Positions 49,069-58,302 are shown, counted from the first letter of the stretch. The stretch is 64,000 nucleotides of DNA from Rubrobacter xylanophilus DSM 9941 (GCF_000014185.1 NC_008148.1:1778001-1842000), one strand, 5' to 3'. Program-made: numbers and translations. Notes: generated by a model not told the origin, from the sequence alone.

Positions 49069-50988
49069 TCAGGCCCGCAGCAGGCGCACGCCGTTTAGCA
49101 CGACCAGGAGCACCGAGAGCTGGTGAACGAGCATCCCGCCGGCCATATCCACGTGGCCGGCCAGCACGCCCAGCAGCAACCCGGTCACGGTCAGCAGCGC
49201 CACTGCGAGGTTCTGGCGGATCACGCGCAGCGTGGCCCGCGAGAGGCGGACCGCCTCGGGCAGTCGCCCCAGGTCATCGCCCATCAGCGCCACGGGGGCG
49301 GTCTCGATCGCTACGTCGGTGCCGGCAGCGCCCATGGCGATCCCGACGTCGGCGGCGGCGAGGGCGGGCGCGTCGTTGATGCCGTCTCCGACCATGGCGA
49401 CGACGTGTCTCTCACGCTGCAGCTCCCGGATGCGCTCCAGCTTCTCGTCGGGCAACAGCTCCGCATGCACCGCATCGACCCCCGCGGCCCCGGCGATCGC
49501 ACGCGCCGTCTGCAGGTTGTCGCCGGTGAGCATCTCGATGCGCCGGACACCCGCACGGCGCAACCCTTCGACCGCCTCGCGAGCGCCGGCCCGGAGGGTA
49601 TCGGCGATGCCGAGGACGCCCAAGATCAGGCCGTCGAGGGCCACGAGCACCGCCGTGCGTCCGCCGCGGCGGAGCCGCTCGAGGACCGCCCGGGCCTCAT
49701 CCGACACCTCGATCCCAAGCTCCTCCATGAGACCGGGGGTCCCGACGGCGATGATGTGATCCCCGTAGGTGGCCGTGATGCCGCGTCCGGCGGAGATCCT
49801 CGCGCCCTCTGCCTGTGGGACCGGGCCCAGCTCCCCAGCCGCCTCCACGATGGGCCGCGCGAGGGGATGCTCGGAGCCGGACTCGGCTGCCGCGGCCCAG
49901 CGCAGCACCTCCTGCCGGGCCGCGTCCCACGGTGAGCCGTCCGCCCCCGTGAGAGCCCCGCCGCCGGCGAGCGCCGGGGCGGGAGACAGCGCCACCACCT
50001 CGGTCAGGCGCGGGCGGCCTTCGGTGAGCGTGCCGGTCTTGTCCAGGGCCAGCGCTGTGATCTCCCCCGCCCGCTCCAGGTGTGCTCCGCCCTTGATGAG
50101 GATGCCGCGCTGCGCCGCGCGACCGATACCCGCCACCACGGCCACCGGCGCCGCGATCACCAGGGCGCCCGGACAGCCGATCACGAGCAGCGTGAGCGCC
50201 AGGCGCACGTCGCCCGTCAGCGTCCCGGCGGCGGCGCTGAGCCCGATGATCGCCGGGGTGTACCAGCGGGCGAAGCGGTCTATGAAGCGCTGCACCGGCA
50301 CGCGCTCCTCCTGCGCCTCCTCCACGCGCCGGATGATCCGCGCCAGCGTGGTTTCGGCACCGACGCCCTCGGCCCGCACCCGCAGCAGCCCGTCCTGCAC
50401 GATCGCGCCCGCGTAGACCGGCGCCCCCGCCCCCTTCTCCACCGCGAGCGACTCGCCCGTGACGGCGTGCTCGTCCACGGAGGCCCGGCCGCCAACCACC
50501 ACGCCGTCCACCGGGATAGTGGCGCCGGGCCTGACGATGACCACCTCGCCCCGGGCCACCGACTGGGGGGGGACCTCCACCTGCCGCCCGCCGCGCAGCA
50601 CCACCGCGCTCTCCGGCGCGAGCTCCAGGAGGCCCCGGAGCGTCCGGCGCGTGCGCTCCATGGTGTGCGCCTCCAGCGTGGCGCCAAGAAGGAACAGGAA
50701 GGTGACCGCCGCCGCCTCCCACGCCTCCCCTATGACGAGGGCGCCCCCCGCTGCGATGGTGACCAGCAGCTCGATGCCGACGTGGCGGGCGCGCAGCGAG
50801 CTCCACGCCCTCGAGGCGATGTCCGATCCGGCGACGAGCGCCGCGGCGACCATCAACGGGTAAGCAGCAGACTCCGGACCGGGCCCGTGCCCGGCCATCA
50901 GCGAGGCCCCGATCAGGGCTCCGCTGGAGACCGTCAGAGCCAGGCGGCGCCGGGCCGGGTCGCGCCACAGACGCTTGAGATGTCGCAT
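49069..50988 (-). CDS. Heavy-metal-translocating P-type ATPase with a CPG motif
   Basis: A 639-residue P1B-type ATPase. Phosphatase motif VTGES, membrane metal motif LLVIGCPGALVIAAPVAVV, phosphorylation site ALDKTGTLTEGRP, HP motif in SGSEHPLARPI, and hinge MVGDGINDAPALAAADVG are all in place. Transmembrane helix 6 carries CPG rather than CPC, CPH or SPC, and the last helix has MLVHQLSVLLVVLNGVRLLR. Metal specificity is thus uncertain (Zn/Cd/Cu class). It lacks an N-terminal HMA domain, which is instead a separate gene 55 bases upstream. Likely regulator: the Crp/Fnr-type protein at 51382. Confidence 0.92.
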   Translation of the reverse strand: MRHLKRLWRDPARRRLALTVSSGALIGASLMAGHGPGPESAAYPLMVAAALVAGSDIASRAWSSLRARHVGIELLVTIAAGGALVIGEAWEAAAVTFLFLLGATLEAHTMERTRRTLRGLLELAPESAVVLRGGRQVEVPPQSVARGEVVIVRPGATIPVDGVVVGGRASVDEHAVTGESLAVEKGAGAPVYAGAIVQDGLLRVRAEGVGAETTLARIIRRVEEAQEERVPVQRFIDRFARWYTPAIIGLSAAAGTLTGDVRLALTLLVIGCPGALVIAAPVAVVAGIGRAAQRGILIKGGAHLERAGEITALALDKTGTLTEGRPRLTEVVALSPAPALAGGGALTGADGSPWDAARQEVLRWAAAAESGSEHPLARPIVEAAGELGPVPQAEGARISAGRGITATYGDHIIAVGTPGLMEELGIEVSDEARAVLERLRRGGRTAVLVALDGLILGVLGIADTLRAGAREAVEGLRRAGVRRIEMLTGDNLQTARAIAGAAGVDAVHAELLPDEKLERIRELQRERHVVAMVGDGINDAPALAAADVGIAMGAAGTDVAIETAPVALMGDDLGRLPEAVRLSRATLRVIRQNLAVALLTVTGLLLGVLAGHVDMAGGMLVHQLSVLLVVLNGVRLLRA

Positions 50989-51043
50989 GGTCTTCTCCCT
51001 TCTTCCACGCGAGCCCGAGCGGGCTCGCCGTTGGCGTCCTCCC

Positions 51044-51259
51044 TCAGAACGGCGCGACCCTGGAGTTGTAACCCGCCGAGCGGACCGCCTCCACGAGCGC
51101 CTCGGGCCCGACCCGCTCCGGGTCGTGCTCCACCTCGATACGCCCGGTCGTGAAGTGGACGGTCGCCTCCGAGACGCCGTCGAGCGCCTTGAGCGAACGC
51201 TCGATCTTCTTGATGCACGAGGGGCACGACAGCTCGTTGCTTCGCAGCAGCGTCTTCAT
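51044..51259 (-). CDS. Stand-alone heavy-metal-associated (HMA) domain protein
   Basis: A 71-residue metallochaperone: ELSCPSCIKKIERSLKALDG with the CxxC metal site, VSEATVHFTTGRIEVEHDP and ALVEAVRSAGYNSRVAPF, the ferredoxin-like HMA fold. It begins at ATG 51259 with AGGAGGAAGAAG directly before it. It precedes the P-type ATPase, which has no HMA domain of its own, so it probably delivers the metal in trans or acts as the detached domain. A Crp/Fnr box is found 66-79 bases upstream. Confidence 0.9.
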   Translation of the reverse strand: MKTLLRSNELSCPSCIKKIERSLKALDGVSEATVHFTTGRIEVEHDPERVGPEALVEAVRSAGYNSRVAPF

Positions 51260-51324
51260 CTTCTTCCTCCTGTGTCTTGCCTCACGCTGCACGCCAAACG
51301 TATCGGGGGCCGGAGGCCGGAACC

Positions 51325-51338
51325 ATGATCTGGATCAA
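51325..51338. promoter_or_regulatory. FNR-type binding box upstream of the HMA-ATPase genes
   Basis: The sequence reads ATGAT-CTGG-ATCAA, which on the minus strand is TTGAT-CCAG-ATCAT, one base from the FNR consensus TTGAT-N4-ATCAA. It lies between the Crp/Fnr regulator gene (ends 51382) and the HMA gene (starts 51259) on the same strand. The regulator's recognition helix contains ETVSR, the FNR-type E-x-x-S-R that reads TTGAT, so the match is self-consistent. Confidence 0.75.
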
Positions 51339-51381
51339 GTAAGCGCAGAAAAATTTCCGCAGCCGGAGAGAGGCGGAAAGA

Positions 51382-52131
51382 TCAGGCTGGGGTCCCGGCG
51401 GCGATGGCGGCGAGGCGTTCGCGGTCTACGACCGCCACCCAGCCGCGCCCGCTCCGGATCAGGCCCTCCTTGCGCCACCGGCTCATGACGCGGCTCACCG
51501 TCTCGACCTGTGCGCCGGTCATGTCGGCGAGATCCTGGCGGGTCAGGGGGACCTGGATCAGGGTCTCGCCGCGGCGGTCGCTGCCGAGCCGGTCGGCGAG
51601 CTTCAGCAGGGAAGCTGCGACGCGGCTCTCGACGGACCCGGCGCTCGCCTGCCGGATGGCCTCGCGCGCCGAGCGCAGCTGCCCGCTCAGCACCTCGAGC
51701 AGGGTGTGCGCCACGGGCGGGTAGCGCTCGACGACCGTCCGCAGGTCGGCCGCGGTGATCGCCAGCAGGCAGCAGTCCGTCTGCGCCTCGGCGCTGTCCG
51801 GGTAGACGTCGTCTCCGAACATCGGCACCGTGCCCAGGGTGTCGCCCGGACCGAGGATCTCCAGCAGGACGTCCCGGCCCTGCGCGGAGGGGCGCACCAG
51901 CTTGACCTTCCCCACGGCCACCACGTAGAAGGTCCCCGCGGGATCGCCGCCCGAGTAGATCCTCTCCCCCGCCGCGTAGCCGCGCTCCCGGAAGACCCCG
52001 TCGACGTCGGCGAGCTGCGCATCGTCAAGCCGCGCGAAGAGCGGGACCCGCCTCAGCAGCGACAGGCGCAGGGCGGGGCCGCATCGCGCAGGGGAGATGT
52101 GGTCCTTGTTCAGGGGCGTGGTGCGCCGCAT
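51382..52131 (-). CDS. Crp/Fnr-family transcriptional regulator
   Basis: A 249-residue regulator: a cNMP-binding-type beta-barrel (LFARLDDAQLADVDGVFRER; GERIYSGGDPAGTFYVVAVG; GDTLGTVPMFGDD), a dimer helix, and a C-terminal winged helix (LTRQDLADMTGAQVETVSRV and MSRWRKEGLI). The recognition helix has E-x-x-S-R. There is no N-terminal CxxC cluster as in E. coli FNR (a single Cys near the start and a CC at DCCLLAI), so oxygen sensing by a 4Fe-4S cluster is unlikely; a heme, NO or metal signal is possible. ATG at 52131 selected as start; a longer in-frame extension has no support. It is divergent from the gene at 52277. Confidence 0.9.
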   Translation of the reverse strand: MRRTTPLNKDHISPARCGPALRLSLLRRVPLFARLDDAQLADVDGVFRERGYAAGERIYSGGDPAGTFYVVAVGKVKLVRPSAQGRDVLLEILGPGDTLGTVPMFGDDVYPDSAEAQTDCCLLAITAADLRTVVERYPPVAHTLLEVLSGQLRSAREAIRQASAGSVESRVAASLLKLADRLGSDRRGETLIQVPLTRQDLADMTGAQVETVSRVMSRWRKEGLIRSGRGWVAVVDRERLAAIAAGTPA

Positions 52132-52276
52132 GTTACTCTGGAAGATACCATACCCTGGGGCGTGCGCCCCTCCTCGCGGAGGAGCGCCGGGAGAGTGGGT
52201 TTGCCTCCCGGAGGAGCGGGGTATCGGCGGAAGAAGGCTTGCGGGCAACGCGCTGGAGGAGAGAGGACGTCTGATC

Positions 52277-52588
52277 ATGGTCGTTGCGGAGATCAGCATA
52301 ATCCCCATCGGCACGCAGACCACGAGCGTCAGCCGGTACGTGTCGGCGGCGGTAAAGGAGATCGAAGCCTCCGGCCTCAAGTGCCATCTGGGCCCGATGG
52401 GCACGACCATCGAGGCGGAGAGCACAGAGGAGGTCTACGCCGCCCTTGCCCGCGCGCAGGCCGCCGTCTTCGACCTCGGGGCCGACCGCGCGTACACGAT
52501 AATCAAGATAGACGAGCGCCGGGACGTGGAGCGCCGCTCGATGGAGGACATGGTACGCTCCGCCCGGAGAGGCCTCGACGCCGGGTAG
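52277..52588 (+). CDS. MTH1187-family thiamine-binding protein
   Basis: A 103-residue protein of the YkoF/MTH1187 ferredoxin-like family: VVAEISIIPIGTQTTSVSRY, GLKCHLGPMGTTIEAES and RAYTIIKIDERRDVERRSM are strongly conserved in the group. Members bind thiamine or hydroxymethylpyrimidine and form tetramers. ATG at 52277 after GGAGAGAGGACGTCTGATC. It stands alone between the divergent regulator and the convergent HD-domain gene. Confidence 0.88.
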   Translation: MVVAEISIIPIGTQTTSVSRYVSAAVKEIEASGLKCHLGPMGTTIEAESTEEVYAALARAQAAVFDLGADRAYTIIKIDERRDVERRSMEDMVRSARRGLDAG

Positions 52589-52666
52589 GGCTCTCCGCGC
52601 GGTCTTCGCCGAGGCGCCCGTAGGCTGCCTCGTCTATCACGGCTACCGGGAAGGGCACCTCGGGGC

Positions 52667-54298
52667 TCAGCCGGGCTCTCCCGAGGTCCGGGTCGCCGGT
52701 TTCGCCGTCTGGCCGCCCTTGGGACGGGCGCCGTTCGGGTCGCGCGAGCCGTCGGGGTACTGGATGCGGGGGCCGAGGAAGCCGGTGAGGGCCTCCCGGA
52801 TCGCGTCGCCCACCTGGTGGATCTCGCGCACCGTCAGCTCGCACGCGTCGAGCTGCCCGTCGTCCAGCTTGCGCTTGATCGTCTCCCGGACCACGTCCTC
52901 GACGCGCTCGGGCGTCGGCTTGGAGAGCGCCTTCACGGTTGCCTCCACGGAGTCGGCGAGCATCACGATGCCGGCCTCCTTGGACCTCGGCAGCCCGGTG
53001 TTGTAGCGGAAGTCCGCCTCGCCGACCTCCGCGCTCTCCTCGAGCGCCTTGCGGTAGAAGTACTCGATGCGGGTGGTGCCGTGGTGCTGGGCTATGATGT
53101 CCAGGATCTCCTGCGGCAGCCCCCAGGCGCGCCCGATCTTTAGCCCGTCCTCGACGTGGCGCTTTATGATCCTGGCCGAGAGGGCCGGGGAGAGGTTGGC
53201 GTGCGGGTTCGCGCGGGCGATCTGGTTCTCTATGAAATACGCCGGGTGCTCCATCTTGCCGATGTCGTGATAGTAGCCCCCTCCCCGCGCGAGCATGGCG
53301 TTGGCCCCGATGCGCTCGGCCGCGTTCTCGGCGAGGACGCCTACCAGTATGGAGTGCGTGAAGGTGCCCGGCGCTCTCTCCAGCAAGCGCATCATCAGGG
53401 GCGTTCCCGGGTCAGAGATCTCCAGCAGCTTCATGGGGGTGAGGACGTTGAAGGCGTCCTCCAGAAGCGGCAGCAGCACCAGCGCCAGCCCCAGCGAGAG
53501 CAGGCCGTTGCCGAACCCGAGGGCGCCCAGCCACAGGGCGGCGGGGAAGCTCGCTCCCCCGATCAAACCCACCGCGAACGCCACGGCGGCCATGGCGCCG
53601 GCGACGACCAGGCCCGCCCCGAGCAACTGCTGGCGCGAGCCGACCCGCACGACGGCGTAGACGGCGAAGCCGGAGACGAGCAGCAGGGCCGAGGAGAGCA
53701 GGAAGTCGTTGCCGCCCATGATCCCTACGTTCACGCTGGCCATGACGGCCATCAGGAACGTGAGCCGCGGGCCGAGCAGCATCGTCCCGATGATCGAGAG
53801 GCCCGCGAGCGGCGTCAGGTACGGGTCGAGGCCCAGCTCCAGAAAGAGACGGGCCAGCGCGGTGAACAGGATCATCAGCGAGGCCGTCAGCACCAGCCGG
53901 GTGGCCGCGTTGTCCTTGAAGATGCGGGCCCCGAAGCGTCGCAGAAAGTACCAGGCCATCCCCATCTCCACCGCCACCACGAGCGCTACGCCGAGCAGCG
54001 CCGTCCAGGGGCTGGTCTGGTGCGGCAGGTTCGGAGACCCCAGGTCCGACAGGGCCTCCTGCTCGACGAAGCCCTGCACGATCGCGCGCTCCACCGGCGC
54101 CCCCGAACCCAGCCCGACCAGGAGCGTGAGCGAGACCCAGCTCGTGAGGGCGAGCGCGGCGTACAACCGCACCTCCGGCAGGCCCTCGACCCACCCCCCA
54201 AGACGCCCGAAACGCGCCGGCGTACGGTGGAGTCCGGGCATCCTCCGTCTCATGCCGGTGTCGAGGCGCGGTGCGCCGCGCTTCTCAGGCGCAACCAC
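52667..54298 (-). CDS. 7TM-HD family membrane phosphodiesterase (PgpH-like, shortened)
   Basis: A 543-residue membrane protein. About seven helices between residues 45 and 290 are followed by an HD domain: APGTFTHSILVGVLAENAAE, GGGYYHDIGKMEHPAYFIEN and IIAQHHGTTRIEYFYRK. This is the c-di-AMP phosphodiesterase type (PgpH/YqfF). PgpH proteins have a large extracytoplasmic N-terminal domain of about 200-250 residues before the second helix; here only about 35 residues lie between the first two helices, so the sensor domain is missing. GTG at 54298 with AAGGAG upstream; an internal ATG at 54253 is an alternative. FtsH lies upstream. Confidence 0.85.
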   Translation of the reverse strand: MVAPEKRGAPRLDTGMRRRMPGLHRTPARFGRLGGWVEGLPEVRLYAALALTSWVSLTLLVGLGSGAPVERAIVQGFVEQEALSDLGSPNLPHQTSPWTALLGVALVVAVEMGMAWYFLRRFGARIFKDNAATRLVLTASLMILFTALARLFLELGLDPYLTPLAGLSIIGTMLLGPRLTFLMAVMASVNVGIMGGNDFLLSSALLLVSGFAVYAVVRVGSRQQLLGAGLVVAGAMAAVAFAVGLIGGASFPAALWLGALGFGNGLLSLGLALVLLPLLEDAFNVLTPMKLLEISDPGTPLMMRLLERAPGTFTHSILVGVLAENAAERIGANAMLARGGGYYHDIGKMEHPAYFIENQIARANPHANLSPALSARIIKRHVEDGLKIGRAWGLPQEILDIIAQHHGTTRIEYFYRKALEESAEVGEADFRYNTGLPRSKEAGIVMLADSVEATVKALSKPTPERVEDVVRETIKRKLDDGQLDACELTVREIHQVGDAIREALTGFLGPRIQYPDGSRDPNGARPKGGQTAKPATRTSGEPG

Positions 54299-54372
54299 GA
54301 CGTCCGCTCCTTATCCGAGGCGAGCTGGCAGGCACGCTGCACGCGAGGGAACGCGCGGGGCGACCAACGGGC

Positions 54373-56370
54373 TCACCCCCGGTGGCCGTTGACCGACATG
54401 GCCGGTCGCCCGCGGGAGGGATGCTCATCCACCGCGTACTCCTCCACCAGCCGGCGCAGGTGCTCGGCGTCGACGGTTTCGTACTCGATGAGGTCAGAGG
54501 CAAGCTTCTCCAGCAGCCGCCGGTTGCGCACCAGCAGATCCTCCGCGGTGTCGTAGGCCTCGTCCACCAGCCGCCTTATCTCCTTGTCTATCTGGAAGGC
54601 GATCTCGTCGGAGTAGTCGGGCTGGGCGTGCAGGTCGCGCCCCATGAACACCTGCCCGTCGTGCTGGCCAAGCGCTATGAGCCCCAGCTTCTCGCTCATC
54701 CCGTAGCGGGTGACCATCTGCCGGGCAACCTTGGTGGCCCGCTCTATGTCGTTTGAGGCGCCGGTGGTGATCTCCTCGAAGACCACCCGCTCGGCCGCCC
54801 TGCCCCCCAGCATGTAGGAGAGCTGGGCCATCAGCTGCGCCCGGCTCATCATGAAGCGGTCTTCCTCCGGCAGGCTCATGGTCACCCCAAGGGCCTGCCC
54901 TCTCGGGATGATGGTCACCTTGTGCACGGGGTCGGCCTCGGGCAGGAGCGCCCCCACTATGGCGTGGCCCGCCTCGTGGTAGGCGGTGATCTCCTTCTCC
55001 TTCTCGCTTATCAGGCGGGTCTTGCGCTCGGGACCGGCAATGACCCGGTCTATGGCCTCCTCCATCTCGGCCATCTCGATCTGCTCTTTGTTGTGCCGCG
55101 CAGCAAGCAGCGCCGCCTCGTTGACCAGGTTGGCAAGGTCCGCCCCCGTGAAGCCCGGCGTGCCCCTGGCTATGGTCTCTATGTCCACGTCCTCCCCAAG
55201 CGGCTTGCCCCGGGTGTGGACCTTGAGGATCTTGATCCTGCCCGGAAGATCGGGCCGGTCGACCACTATCTGCCGGTCAAAGCGCCCGGGCCTCAAGAGC
55301 GCCGGGTCGAGGATGTCGGGGCGGTTTGTGGCGGCGAGCATGATGATCCCGCTCTTTGAGTCAAAGCCGTCCATCTCCACCAACAGCTGGTTCAGGGTCT
55401 GCTCCCGCTCGTCGTGGCCGCCGCCAAGCCCAGCCCCCCTCTGGCGCCCCACCGCGTCTATCTCGTCCACAAAGATGATGCACGGGCTGTTCTGCTTGGC
55501 CTGCTCGAAGAGGTCGCGCACCCTCGAGGCCCCAACCCCAACGAACATCTCCACAAAGTCAGAGCCCGAAATGGAGAAGAACGGTACCCCCGCCTCCCCG
55601 GCCACCGCCCGCGCAAGCAAGGTCTTGCCCGTCCCCGGAGGCCCCACCAGGAGCGCCCCCTTCGGTATCCTGGCCCCCAGCTTCTGGAATTTCTGCGGGT
55701 TCTCCAGAAACTCCTTTATCTCGGTGAGCTCCTGCACCGCCTCGTCCGCCCCCGCAACGTCGGCGAAGGTCACCTTGGGCTGGTCCTTGGTCATCCTGCG
55801 CGCCCGGCTCTTGCCGAAGTCGGTCATCCTGCTGCTCTGGCTGGCGCTGCGTCCCGTCCTCGTCATCAAAAAGAAGAGCAAGAGGATCAGGACGAAGGGG
55901 GCCATGACAGCGATCGCTCTGGCCCAGGGGCCCGCGGTCTGCGGGTCGGTGGTGAAGGGGATGTTGGCCTCGTTCAGCACCCGGGCTATGTCGTAGCCCT
56001 CGGGGTAAGAGTACTCGAACTCCCGCGGCTCTCCCCCACCCTCCGGCTTGAGCAGACCGGTGACCTTCTGGCTCTCGTCGTAGACCTTGAGCGGCCCCGG
56101 CTCCAGATCGGAACCGGCGCCTCCGGACGGCGCTCTCCCCACAGGATGCCGGAGCTCGCGGTGGCCGGCTGCGCCCTGGCCCTCGCCGCCGGCGGGCGCG
56201 TGATCTTCGGGACCCAGGGCGAAAGCCCTCTCCTCCACGGCCCGCTGGAACTCCTGCGAGTCGAGCTTCTCGACGTCCGGATCCTCGGCCGAGAGCGCGC
56301 CGAACAGGATCGTGGCGAACACGATCATGAGAACGAAGTACAGCGGGGCTCTATCCCGGGAAGGCGCCAA
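54373..56370 (-). CDS. ftsH: ATP-dependent membrane zinc protease FtsH
   Basis: A 665-residue FtsH: a first transmembrane helix ([19 protein letters not shown]), a periplasmic segment containing an unusual Gly/Ala/Pro-rich stretch (about residues 52-92), a second helix ([16 protein letters not shown]), then the AAA domain with [35 protein letters not shown], and [15 protein letters not shown], and the protease motif [15 protein letters not shown]. It degrades misfolded membrane and regulatory proteins. The TTG at 56370 was chosen because AGGTGATGGAAT precedes it. It follows the ParB-like gene by six bases. Confidence 0.95.
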   Translation of the reverse strand: MAPSRDRAPLYFVLMIVFATILFGALSAEDPDVEKLDSQEFQRAVEERAFALGPEDHAPAGGEGQGAAGHRELRHPVGRAPSGGAGSDLEPGPLKVYDESQKVTGLLKPEGGGEPREFEYSYPEGYDIARVLNEANIPFTTDPQTAGPWARAIAVMAPFVLILLLFFLMTRTGRSASQSSRMTDFGKSRARRMTKDQPKVTFADVAGADEAVQELTEIKEFLENPQKFQKLGARIPKGALLVGPPGTGKTLLARAVAGEAGVPFFSISGSDFVEMFVGVGASRVRDLFEQAKQNSPCIIFVDEIDAVGRQRGAGLGGGHDEREQTLNQLLVEMDGFDSKSGIIMLAATNRPDILDPALLRPGRFDRQIVVDRPDLPGRIKILKVHTRGKPLGEDVDIETIARGTPGFTGADLANLVNEAALLAARHNKEQIEMAEMEEAIDRVIAGPERKTRLISEKEKEITAYHEAGHAIVGALLPEADPVHKVTIIPRGQALGVTMSLPEEDRFMMSRAQLMAQLSYMLGGRAAERVVFEEITTGASNDIERATKVARQMVTRYGMSEKLGLIALGQHDGQVFMGRDLHAQPDYSDEIAFQIDKEIRRLVDEAYDTAEDLLVRNRRLLEKLASDLIEYETVDAEHLRRLVEEYAVDEHPSRGRPAMSVNGHRG

Positions 56371-56376
56371 ATTCCA

Positions 56377-56979
56377 TCACCTCCCCCATCCCGTCGCGTC
56401 GGCCGACCGGAGAGCCCGGACCTTTCGCGCGGGCCGCTCAGGCTCCCTCTCTCGCGCGCGGTTCCGTCGGGCGTCCAGGCGCGTTCGCGGCGGCCGGGCC
56501 TCCGGGACGCTCGGCCGATGGAACTCGACCACCCGCGCGTCGACCTGCTCGATGCCGTGGTAGCTGGCCACAGACACGCGGTGGTGGCCGTCCAGCACGA
56601 AGTAGCCGTCGCCGACCTTGTAGAGGTCTACGGGAGGCAACGTCCCGCGCCGGCGCAGCATCCTGTCTACCCTCATCCACCGCTCCCGGAGATGGTCCTT
56701 CGCGGGCAAGAACGCCCGGTCGAAGTCCCGGTGGCGCCCGACGCTGCCCACTATCTTCGAGACGGGGACGCTCCGCATCCCGAGGTAGACTTGTCCCCCC
56801 GCCCCGAACTCTCTCTTGACCTGCTCGAAGCGGAGCAGGCGGTTGGATCCCGGGTCGCGCCTCAAGAGCGCCCCGATGCGCCGCAGGAAGGCCCTCCGGC
56901 GGGCGTCCGCGAAATCCGCCTCGCTCCGCTCGCGCAGCCTCAAGCCCGGGATGACCAGCCCGGTAAAGTACCACGCCAA
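56377..56979 (-). CDS. ParB/Srx-type nuclease-like domain protein upstream of ftsH
   Basis: A 200-residue protein. VPVSKIVGSVGRHRDFDRAF and, after a helical stretch, LPPVDLYKVGDGYFVLDGHH followed by RVSVASYHG match the ParB/sulfiredoxin (ParB N-terminal-like) fold with its GxxxxHHRxxxA signature. Such small ParB-like proteins in actinobacteria are uncharacterised; some ParB folds are CTPases or nucleases. The TTG at 56979 follows GGGGAGGGTGATGCCGCC; its spacing is long, so the start is tentative. It lies 7 bases after the family-A gene and 6 before ftsH. The C-terminus is Arg-rich. Confidence 0.7.
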   Translation of the reverse strand: MAWYFTGLVIPGLRLRERSEADFADARRRAFLRRIGALLRRDPGSNRLLRFEQVKREFGAGGQVYLGMRSVPVSKIVGSVGRHRDFDRAFLPAKDHLRERWMRVDRMLRRRGTLPPVDLYKVGDGYFVLDGHHRVSVASYHGIEQVDARVVEFHRPSVPEARPPRTRLDARRNRAREREPERPARKVRALRSADATGWGR

Positions 56980-56986
56980 GGCGGCA

Positions 56987-57391
56987 TCACCCTCCCCCCC
57001 GGCGCTCGCCGGGCAGGACGCTAGGTCGCTCCCTGCCCGCCTCTCCCGCGAAGCTCGCCGCGCGGGCGCGCCGGCGGCGATGCCGCAAACGGGCCACCGA
57101 CGTCCGGACCCCCTCCCCATCCAGGTACGTCCGCACGAAGGCCTCCCGTCCCATGCTCAGCAGCTCCGCCAGCTGCCCGGGGAACGGGGGCGGCAGGGGA
57201 TCCAGCACCACCCGCCGGACGCCCGCTCCGGGGCCGAAGAGCACGGAGGCGAGCTCGCCGGCGGTCGTCTGCCTGACCCGCCAGCCACCCACCGGCGCCC
57301 CGGACTCAAGGAACATCCGGGCCTCCTCCTCGAAGCTGAAGACCGGCAAGGCCTCCTCGCCGGAGGGAAACTCGACGGTGAGCACCTCCAT
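56987..57391 (-). CDS. Unrecognised family protein, copy A
   Basis: A 134-residue protein without a signal or membrane segment. Its core reads LTVEFPSGEEALPVFSFEEE then ARMFLES, followed by GGWRVRQTTAGELASVLF and GAGVRRVVLDPLPPPFPGQL; two further genes in this window (57445-57840 and 62423-62854) share the same pattern (ALPVF, F/Y-L, GWRV/GWHV, LL-x-G, V-x-x-V, R-E-x-F-L/V). The C-terminus is basic. Function unknown; a small alpha/beta fold is likely. It is in the operon ending with ftsH. Confidence 0.65.
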   Translation of the reverse strand: MEVLTVEFPSGEEALPVFSFEEEARMFLESGAPVGGWRVRQTTAGELASVLFGPGAGVRRVVLDPLPPPFPGQLAELLSMGREAFVRTYLDGEGVRTSVARLRHRRRRARAASFAGEAGRERPSVLPGERRGGG

Positions 57392-57444
57392 GCATGAAGC
57401 CTCTCGCCTCGCGATATGCCAGAACGGTCTCCGATACGTCCTTC

Positions 57445-57840
57445 TCACCACGAATCCTCTCCTTCCATCGCGAAGCCCCGGGGCAGATGACCGCTCCCGG
57501 CGCCTGCTCCTCGTCTGCTCCGCTCCTCCAAGAGCGCCCGCAGGAAGACCTCGCGGTCCACGGTCGACGGCGCCCTCCCGGCGCCCCCAGCGAAGGGGCG
57601 AACGATCCATCGTACGCTCGCGCAGGAGCCGCGCAGCAGGGCGACCAGATCCGCCTCCGAAACCTCCGCCACGCGCCAACCTTCCCCGGCGGTCTCCAGC
57701 CAGAGAAACATCCCGGCCTCCTCCTCGAGGCCGAACACCGGCAGGGCCGTCTGCCCGTCGGGGAACCTCAGGACCAGCACGTCCGCGCCCTCGGCATCCC
57801 GCCGGGCGATCAGGTAGCAGCCGCGCTCGTTCGAGGCCAA
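57445..57840 (-). CDS. Unrecognised family protein, copy B
   Basis: A 131-residue protein. DVLVLRFPDGQTALPVFGLE, MFLWLETAGEGWRVAEVSEA, DLVALLRGSCASVRWIV and VDREVFLRALLEERS line up with copies A and C. A short N-terminal region (ASNERGCYLIARRDAEGAD) resembles the HHVVARRDGAGLE entry of copy C, so B and C share the full layout, A the core only. TTG at 57840 with GGAGG ten bases upstream; start tentative. Located between a small membrane protein gene and copy A. Confidence 0.6.
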   Translation of the reverse strand: MASNERGCYLIARRDAEGADVLVLRFPDGQTALPVFGLEEEAGMFLWLETAGEGWRVAEVSEADLVALLRGSCASVRWIVRPFAGGAGRAPSTVDREVFLRALLEERSRRGAGAGSGHLPRGFAMEGEDSW

Positions 57841-57863
57841 CTCCGCCGCGCCTCCACTCGCCG

Positions 57864-58124
57864 TCAGATCCCCGCCCCGGACAGCATCCAGATGCCGGCG
57901 TCCACGACGGTGGAAACGCCCCCAAGCACCAGCACGACCCCGATGTAGCGCCCGGCGCGGTTCTCGCTCGCCCTGAACTGGCCGATACCCAAGAGCACCG
58001 CCCCGATGCCGAACACCACCGCCGCCACCCCGACCGAGCCGGAGAGCGCCCCCAGCAGCGGCCCGCCTCCGAGCAGGAGGGCGGCGAACAGCCAGAGCGG
58101 CTTCGTACCCGACAGAATTTCCAT
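57864..58124 (-). CDS. Small membrane protein of unknown function
   Basis: An 86-residue protein with three hydrophobic segments: PLWLFAALLLGGGPLLGAL, SVGVAAVVFGIGAVLLGIGQ and YIGVVLVLGGVSTVVDAGIW. No motif is recognised. ATG at 58124; GGGAGGTCGAGAGTGAGGTCC precedes it. It opens the run of small genes leading to ftsH on the minus strand. No operator-like repeat was seen in the 200 bases upstream, which include the tetR hairpin. Confidence 0.6.
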   Translation of the reverse strand: MEILSGTKPLWLFAALLLGGGPLLGALSGSVGVAAVVFGIGAVLLGIGQFRASENRAGRYIGVVLVLGGVSTVVDAGIWMLSGAGI

Positions 58125-58302
58125 GGACCTCACTCTCGACCTCCCTCGCGAACCATAGTTTCCTTGCCTCGTACAAGAGACCTCCGAGCACACCGAAGCT
58201 CACGCGCCCTGCGGAAGCCGTCCGCTGCGCTCCTGCCTGTGGAGCTCACGGGCGAGGCTGCCCCGCCGGGGCCCGCGGGCCCCGCGTACGGCGGTCTCCG
58301 GT

